A stretch of DNA of 64,000 nt from Multifurca ochricompacta (Eukaryota > Basidiomycota > Agaricomycetes > Russulales > Russulaceae), in the NCBI GenBank assembly GCA_022496185.1, contig WTXG01000081.1:62001-126000 (forward strand). The letters run 5' to 3'. Both the position numbers and the translations under genes were made by a program. Positions within the stretch are counted from its first letter, which is position 1; each line of letters opens with the position of its first letter. The notes under the pieces were generated by a model. It did no database searches, had not been told where the DNA came from, and worked only from the letters and a program-made list of their open reading frames with translations. Shown here piece after piece: positions 59,359 through 64,000 of the stretch.

Positions 59359-59930
59359 ACAATGCTCAATTTTCTGTTGACTGTGGTGAGATTGCTGCAT
59401 TAAGGAGGCCCCAAGATGCAATAATGTAACACCTGGTGCAGGCATTCAGCACAATGTGTGACTTTGTCATGTAGCAGAACTATGAAGTCAAATTGTTACA
59501 ACCCCAATCTTTTCCCTGACCCTTCCTTGATGCCATATCCACTCCTGACCTCTGCCTTCTGCACATATGACCCTTGCCTCTACTGCCTGATGCCTGTGGC
59601 TTGTATGCCCAGGACCCCACCCTGATGCCTGTGACATGACACTCTCAGGACCCCTTACCCTTGATACCTGTGTAGAACAATCATGCTGCTGGTTTATACT
59701 GACTGCAGTTAGTAGCAGTGAGGCTAGACAAAAGACAAGTAACTTCAGAGGTAGAAGGAACTCTATAGATACTATCTACTGACCTAGACAAAAGACAAGT
59801 ACTACAAAGAGCATTAGTCTAAAGGAAGTAGAGAGTAGAGTAAAGGACTTACACTTCAGAGGTAGAAGGAACTCTGAAGTGTAAGAGATGAAACAGACAC
59901 CCTTATATACCCATGGGGGCCAGGGGAAAT
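59359..59930. other. CpG-poor relic DNA with LTR fragments
   Basis: 59425-59493 resembles, inverted, the end of the LTR of element E (TGTAACACCTGGTGCAGG...). A second LTR-like start, TGTTACAACCCC, occurs at 59494. The right part contains duplicated words CTAGACAAAAGACAAGTA and CTTCAGAGGTAGAAGGAACT. CpG is almost absent. No coding frame. Confidence 0.5.
59848..59885. repeat. Perfect 13-bp inverted repeat (hairpin)
   Basis: CTTACACTTCAGA (59848-59860) and TCTGAAGTGTAAG (59873-59885) with a 12-nt loop. It lies in old repeat DNA just left of element E; there is no T tail to suggest a terminator. Confidence 0.8.
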
Positions 59931-60524
59931 TGTTATGAACCCCACTACATTGTCTTGTCTCTTTTTCTTTCCACATGATGTGCTGTTTGGCCCTGCTTGT
60001 CCTTTGTTGATCACACTTATGACCCCCTTTGTACATATTTGTTCCTTATCTTTGACCCAGGCTGTGCTTATCTCTGACTCATACTTTACACAAGAACTCT
60101 TACATATTTTCCCACCAGAATCGCAACTATACCAGATTCATCTACATATATTCTCACCTGGCCCACCCTGACTCCGTTCTTTATACAGATAGATTACGAC
60201 TTCATTGATACACCTAGTACAATACTCTGATTCAGACTCCGACTCTGTTACGTATATAAGACCTACGTAGATAGCCCTGTATGGCTCAGACTCGACTTCT
60301 TAATCGACTTGGTGCATTACCTTCTGGGTGATCTCTAGGACCTGACTCCTGAATCGTCTCAGTGCTTCTGGCACTCTTCTGCTCACCAATACCAAGGGAT
60401 TAGCTCCTTTGTATTGACTTCTCATCTGATCTCCATGTACTTGAAAGACAGTGCACACTTGACTTCGTAGTTTTGCTATGTGACTTGTCACACATCATGC
60501 TGAACACCCGCACCAGGCATTACA
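59931..60524 (+). repeat. 5' LTR of element E (594 bp)
   Basis: TGTTATGAACC...CAGGCATTACA. TATATAA at 60253-60259 and AGACTCGACTT at 60288-60298 (35 bp apart). Directly after the LTR comes TT then AAGTTGAGTCT (60527-60537), the self-primer site with one C to T change, so the self-priming layout predates the split of E from A/B/C. Confidence 0.88.
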
Positions 60525-60545
60525 TTAAGTTGAGTCTCCCCCATT

Positions 60546-62132
60546 GTGGCTTCATCTAGTCAAAGCCAGACCTTGCACAACAAAGAACTCATCAACTGCC
60601 AAGACGAGGATAATCTTTCACAACAAGTCCTTGGCTCTGCCATCTGGAAAGACTTTGAAACCGAGTTTGGATACTACATCTATCACAATGATCAGTACCA
60701 GCCAGTTGAATATGATGAACAGAAATGGGTCTGGTACCATATCCATTACTCTAGAAGCCATCGTTCCTGGGTTACCACAGGACCTGCCCCACCAGAGTAC
60801 AGCTTAGGACCTTGGAGAGAGAATCCTCCAGCCATTGTCACAGACTCAGAAAACGAAGAATATATTGAAGAAAGCAGTGAAGACACACAGTTCATAGCCA
60901 CTAGTTTTACGGCTCTGATAGTTGCACCAGAGAGTACCACGTTCAGAACATCTGCTTTGGACTCTCCCCAGATTACATGGCAAACCTCCAATACTCTGAC
61001 CATCACCTACCCAATCATGTCCACCATTGCTGCACAGTTACCTGACCCAGCTCCAGCTGTCCCTGCACTGAACCTCCCTCCCCCATCAGGACGCCTTACA
61101 GGAGTCTTGCTGACCATGTTTATGGGTGATTGTTCTCAGAGCAAAAAGTTCATGCTCAAGTTCAAGACTTTTAAAAACTTCAATCACAATGTCCCACAAA
61201 TAGTGAACCCCTTCCAGCACACCAACCTCTTCCTCTCACTCATCAGAGGGGACTCCATAGATGACTGGACAATGGAGCAGATAGAATGGCTGAATGACAG
61301 AGTTACAGCCGGAACCAGGACCACAGATGAGGATCTGTGGGATATCGTGGTGCAAAGATTCAAAGACGCCTTCACAGATGGGCAGGCCAAACAGAAGGCT
61401 GCCAGAGAATTGAAATCCCTGAAGATGGAAAGAGGGGATTTAGATGGCTATGTAGCCAAATTTTGCAACCTGGCCAAATGAGCAGGGTACGATGTAAATG
61501 AAGAGGTGATGCTCAACCTCTTCTCCCAGGGATTACCTAATCCCTTGGTGAAAAATATCATCCAATTCCATCACCCCGAGTCATGGGGCCAGTGGACAAA
61601 CACTGCCAGAAGACAGCAGCAGGATTATTTGGATTTCCAGACTCACTTTGGCATGGATACCAAGAAGGGCAAAACCCGTGACCAATGGAAAGCGGCATTT
61701 GGGGTAAAACCTACAACCCCACAAGACCCAAATGCCATGGATACCTCTGCAGACTGCACCAAAGCCCGTGCAGCACTCACTGATGACAAAAAGAAAAACC
61801 TCATGAAAGAAGGGTGCTGTTTCCACTGCCGGGCCCAAGGACATATGTCATGATTTTGCCCCAAGAAAACAATCCATGCCGCTGAAGCTACTGTGGCTAC
61901 CACCACCATGATGTCACCTGTGCAGAATCTGCCCACTCCTATCAAAGAAAATCCAGTAACTGCCTTGAAGACAAAAGAACAGAAGGCAGAAGCCATCTGG
62001 GAACATATGATGAATGAAGATGAGGCAGTCCATGCCTTGCTGGTTGACAAGGCCTTTGGCCACAAGGATTTTGATTGGCTTGACCCCATTGGCCTGGGCA
62101 AGAGTGCTTCATGTAACTTCTGTGTACACTAG
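60546..62132 (+). pseudogene. gag: Gag of element E with two TGA
   Basis: Begins MASSSQSQTLHNKEL at 60546. It keeps the family's N-terminal domain (FGYYIYHNDQYQPVEY), capsid-like part (WTMEQIEWLNDRV) and a knuckle CFHCRAQGHMS followed by a stop. Stops at 61479-61481 (between Leu-Ala-Lys and Ala-Gly-Tyr, Arg in B and C) and 61851-61853 (Arg or Trp in the knuckle of the others). Both are in the same frame, with no frameshift up to about 62075. Confidence 0.85.
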
Positions 62133-64000
62133 TCGTTTCAAGTCTTTAAAAATACCAGTACACTTTGAAACCAAACAGAAGATGGCCAACAGATGGATAT
62201 TGATTGACTCTGGAGCAACAGATAACTTCATCAGTCAACGACTTCAGAAAGCATTAGGATTGGGTGTTACAAACTACCCAGCGTACCAAACAGACGGCAA
62301 GACGTGGGGGACACACAAGCAGTGACAGTAGCCGCGCGGGGTCCGCAAGGACATCACCGGCTTAGTCATGATGTCCCACGCCGAAGTCCAGAAGACAGGA
62401 TACGGCATGAGGTACAGAAGCAGATCACGTGACAGTAAGGTTTGATGCCTCGTGTACAGAAGGACCCTGAACCTTAGTTGACGTGGGAAGACGGTGGCGC
62501 TGGTTCTGATGGAAGGTTCCATAGTCACACGTCCAGAACCACAAGCATCTAGATAAGACTGATAAGAACGGATGACTAAGCTAGTACCAGCATGTATATA
62601 TACCCTAGCTAGTCTCGCTCAGATGGTTCCCCATCTTGAGCTCCTGTGACAATCAGTAGCCTTGTGGACCTTTAACTTCCTTCCTTGCGTCTCACCACCC
62701 GGACTCCTCTCTTTGGTGCTTTGTCCTTCTGGGGCCTTGCACACTGATTGGCTTGTGACTGAGCGTAGCGTTGGACTTATTGTCTTCCGCATCGACCCAA
62801 GATCGTCCCGACCTTGTCTCTGTGACCTAGCCGCCCGCACTCAACTGCGTATGCCCCTCTGAGCGTAACATTGGGGACACAGTTACTTCCCCAGGAGAAG
62901 AATATTTGGAACATAGACAGGACGGCCAACAAAGCTGGAAAGATCACACATTGTTGTGATTTGGAAGTACAGGTTGGAGAGTGGACCAAACAGCTCTGAT
63001 TCCTCATCACCAACCTGGGAGACGAAGATATGGTCTTGGGATATCCATGGCTGGCGGCATTTGAGCCAAAAACCAACTGGGCAGAGGCAACCATGGACAA
63101 GGACTTTTATCCAGTCATCATTATGTCCCTGGGGTACGATTACGCTGCATGACACCCTCTCACTCATGCCATTGTTATGGGATCGGCCATCACCTGGAGT
63201 GATGTGGAACCTGTGGATCAGGTATACTGTTATGTCACAAAAGCATCAGAGCTGGCTCAGGCAGAAGTGCAGAAGAACCCAGAAAAGACATTCAATGAAG
63301 TAGTCCCCGTAGAGTATCACTGACATTGGAAGGTCTTCTCAGAGGAGGAATCACAACGTTTCCCTCCCTCTCGACCCTGGGATCATGCCATTGATTTTGT
63401 CCCAAACACCCTGCAGTTGGTTGACTGCAAGATATACCTGTTGTCTCAGCTGGAAAAAGAGGCACTTTCTACCTTCCTAGAGGAACATCTGGCAAAAGGA
63501 TACATACGACCCTCTAACTTGCCCTATGCCTCACCCTTCTTCTTCATTAAAAAGAAGGACGGGAAACTGCAACCAGTACAGGACTACAGATGAATCAACA
63601 AACTTATGGTGAAAAACAACTACCTGCTTCCTCTGATCTCAGAAATCATTGATAAAATGCATGACAAAGCCTTATTTTCAAAGATGGACATCCGCTGGGG
63701 TTATAACAACATCTGTATTTGAGAAGGTGACCAGCCCAAAGCTGCCTTCAAGACCAATCAAGGACTTTTTGAACCCAGTGTCATGTTCTTTGGCTTAACG
63801 AACTCACCTGCAACCTTCCAATCAATGATGAATCATATTTTCCGAAACCTGATCCTCACAGAAGAAGTAGTCATATATATGGACAACATTCTAGTGGCCA
63901 CAAGAAATGACATTGATCATCACCATACCCATGTTCATGAAGTATTGGATATCCTAGCAAAACATGACCTCTACCTGAAACCAGCCAAGTGTTCCTTTGA
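62071..64000 (+). pseudogene. pol: Pol of element E (protease and RT part), five TGA
   Basis: LAWARVLHVTSVYTSRF and IDSGATDNFIS mark the protease; after the inserted solo LTR the frame resumes (NIWNI-like, GDEDMVLGYPWLAAFEP). The RT region shows AKGYIRPSN, FFFIKKKDGK, FSKMDIRWGYNN and YMDNILVA near the window end. Stops at 62997, 63150, 63321, 63591 and 63720 all lie in one frame, at positions where A or B usually have Arg. As in C, the RT active site reads YMDN. The gene runs off the window. Clearly inactive. Confidence 0.88.
62265..62870. repeat. Solo LTR of a different family (606 bp) inside element E
   Basis: TGTTACAAACTACCC...GAGCGTAACA, flanked by TTGGG (62260-62264) and TTGGG (62871-62875). 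Removing it and one TTGGG restores the protease frame of E. Contains a TATATATA box near 62593-62601. Sequence is unlike the A-E LTRs except for the conserved ends. It retains many CpG, so it is younger than E. Orientation cannot be fixed without an internal region; the TATA-like box reads on the plus strand. Confidence 0.9.

Larger units (their letters stand above)
59931..64000 (+). mobile_element. Old Ty3/gypsy retrotransposon E (3' end outside window)
   Basis: LTR 59931-60524, decayed primer site, gag, then protease and RT to the window edge. Protein identity to A/B/C is clear but lower, and the LTR is only distantly similar. At least seven TGA codons interrupt gag and pol, all explainable as CGA to TGA, with hardly any indel. 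A solo LTR of another family sits in the protease region (62265-62870). CpG content is visibly low throughout. Confidence 0.92.

Overview
The window is nuclear DNA from a mushroom-forming basidiomycete (Agaricomycetes). Introns are short (mostly 54-99 bp, GT-AG) with CTRAY-like branch points. It contains two DUF6535 membrane-protein genes, an alpha-type protein kinase of the kind amplified in these fungi, an intron-bearing integrase-core gene, and a basidiomycete-style Psd2/C2/EF-hand gene. No rRNA, tRNA, CRISPR or prokaryotic operon structure was seen. Species cannot be named from the sequence alone.

Layout. (1) 1-12.5 kb is a transposon-rich edge. Ty3/gypsy element A (+, truncated by the window) is inserted in the gag of element D (-). 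D in turn interrupts the last coding part of a transposase-like gene. Then come a decayed integrase-core gene (8024-9743) and a multi-exon alpha-kinase gene (9911-12491). (2) 12.5-33 kb is a gene-normal host block, all on the minus strand: a DUF1752/AreA-GATA-like regulator, a small Sfp1-like zinc-finger factor, a three-finger C2H2 protein and a phosphatidylserine decarboxylase with two C2 domains. It includes an unusually long (about 6 kb) non-coding, simple-sequence-rich interval. (3) 33-42.7 kb holds two DUF6535 paralogues (-) separated by degenerate sequence with hints of duplication. (4) 43-64 kb is a nested retrotransposon island: a solo LTR (43263-43839), full-length element C (+, 44407-59358) split by full-length element B (-, 46434-53896), and an old CpG-poor relative E (59931 to the window end), itself hit by a solo LTR of another family (62265-62870). 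Target-site duplications of 5 bp can be read directly for B (AAAAG), C (ACAAT) and both solo LTRs (CTATG, TTGGG).

Main result. Elements A, B and C form one family of chromodomain-bearing Ty3/gypsy elements with three unusual properties. First, a third open frame lies after pol. It encodes a roughly 400-residue acidic, coiled-coil protein ending in four CCHC-like zinc knuckles, and it is open in all three copies, even in C, whose pol carries six single-base deletions. Second, the primer-binding site is an exact 11-nt complement of a sequence in the element's own LTR, 34 bp downstream of a TATA box, which points to Tf1-type self-priming rather than a tRNA primer. Third, nearly all decay is CpG to TpG/CpA: the nonsense codons read as CGA to TGA, and all substitutions seen between the two LTRs of B and of C fall at CpG sites. 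This is the signature of cytosine methylation of young elements. The post-pol zinc-knuckle frame in a self-priming chromovirus is the best candidate here for an undescribed system.
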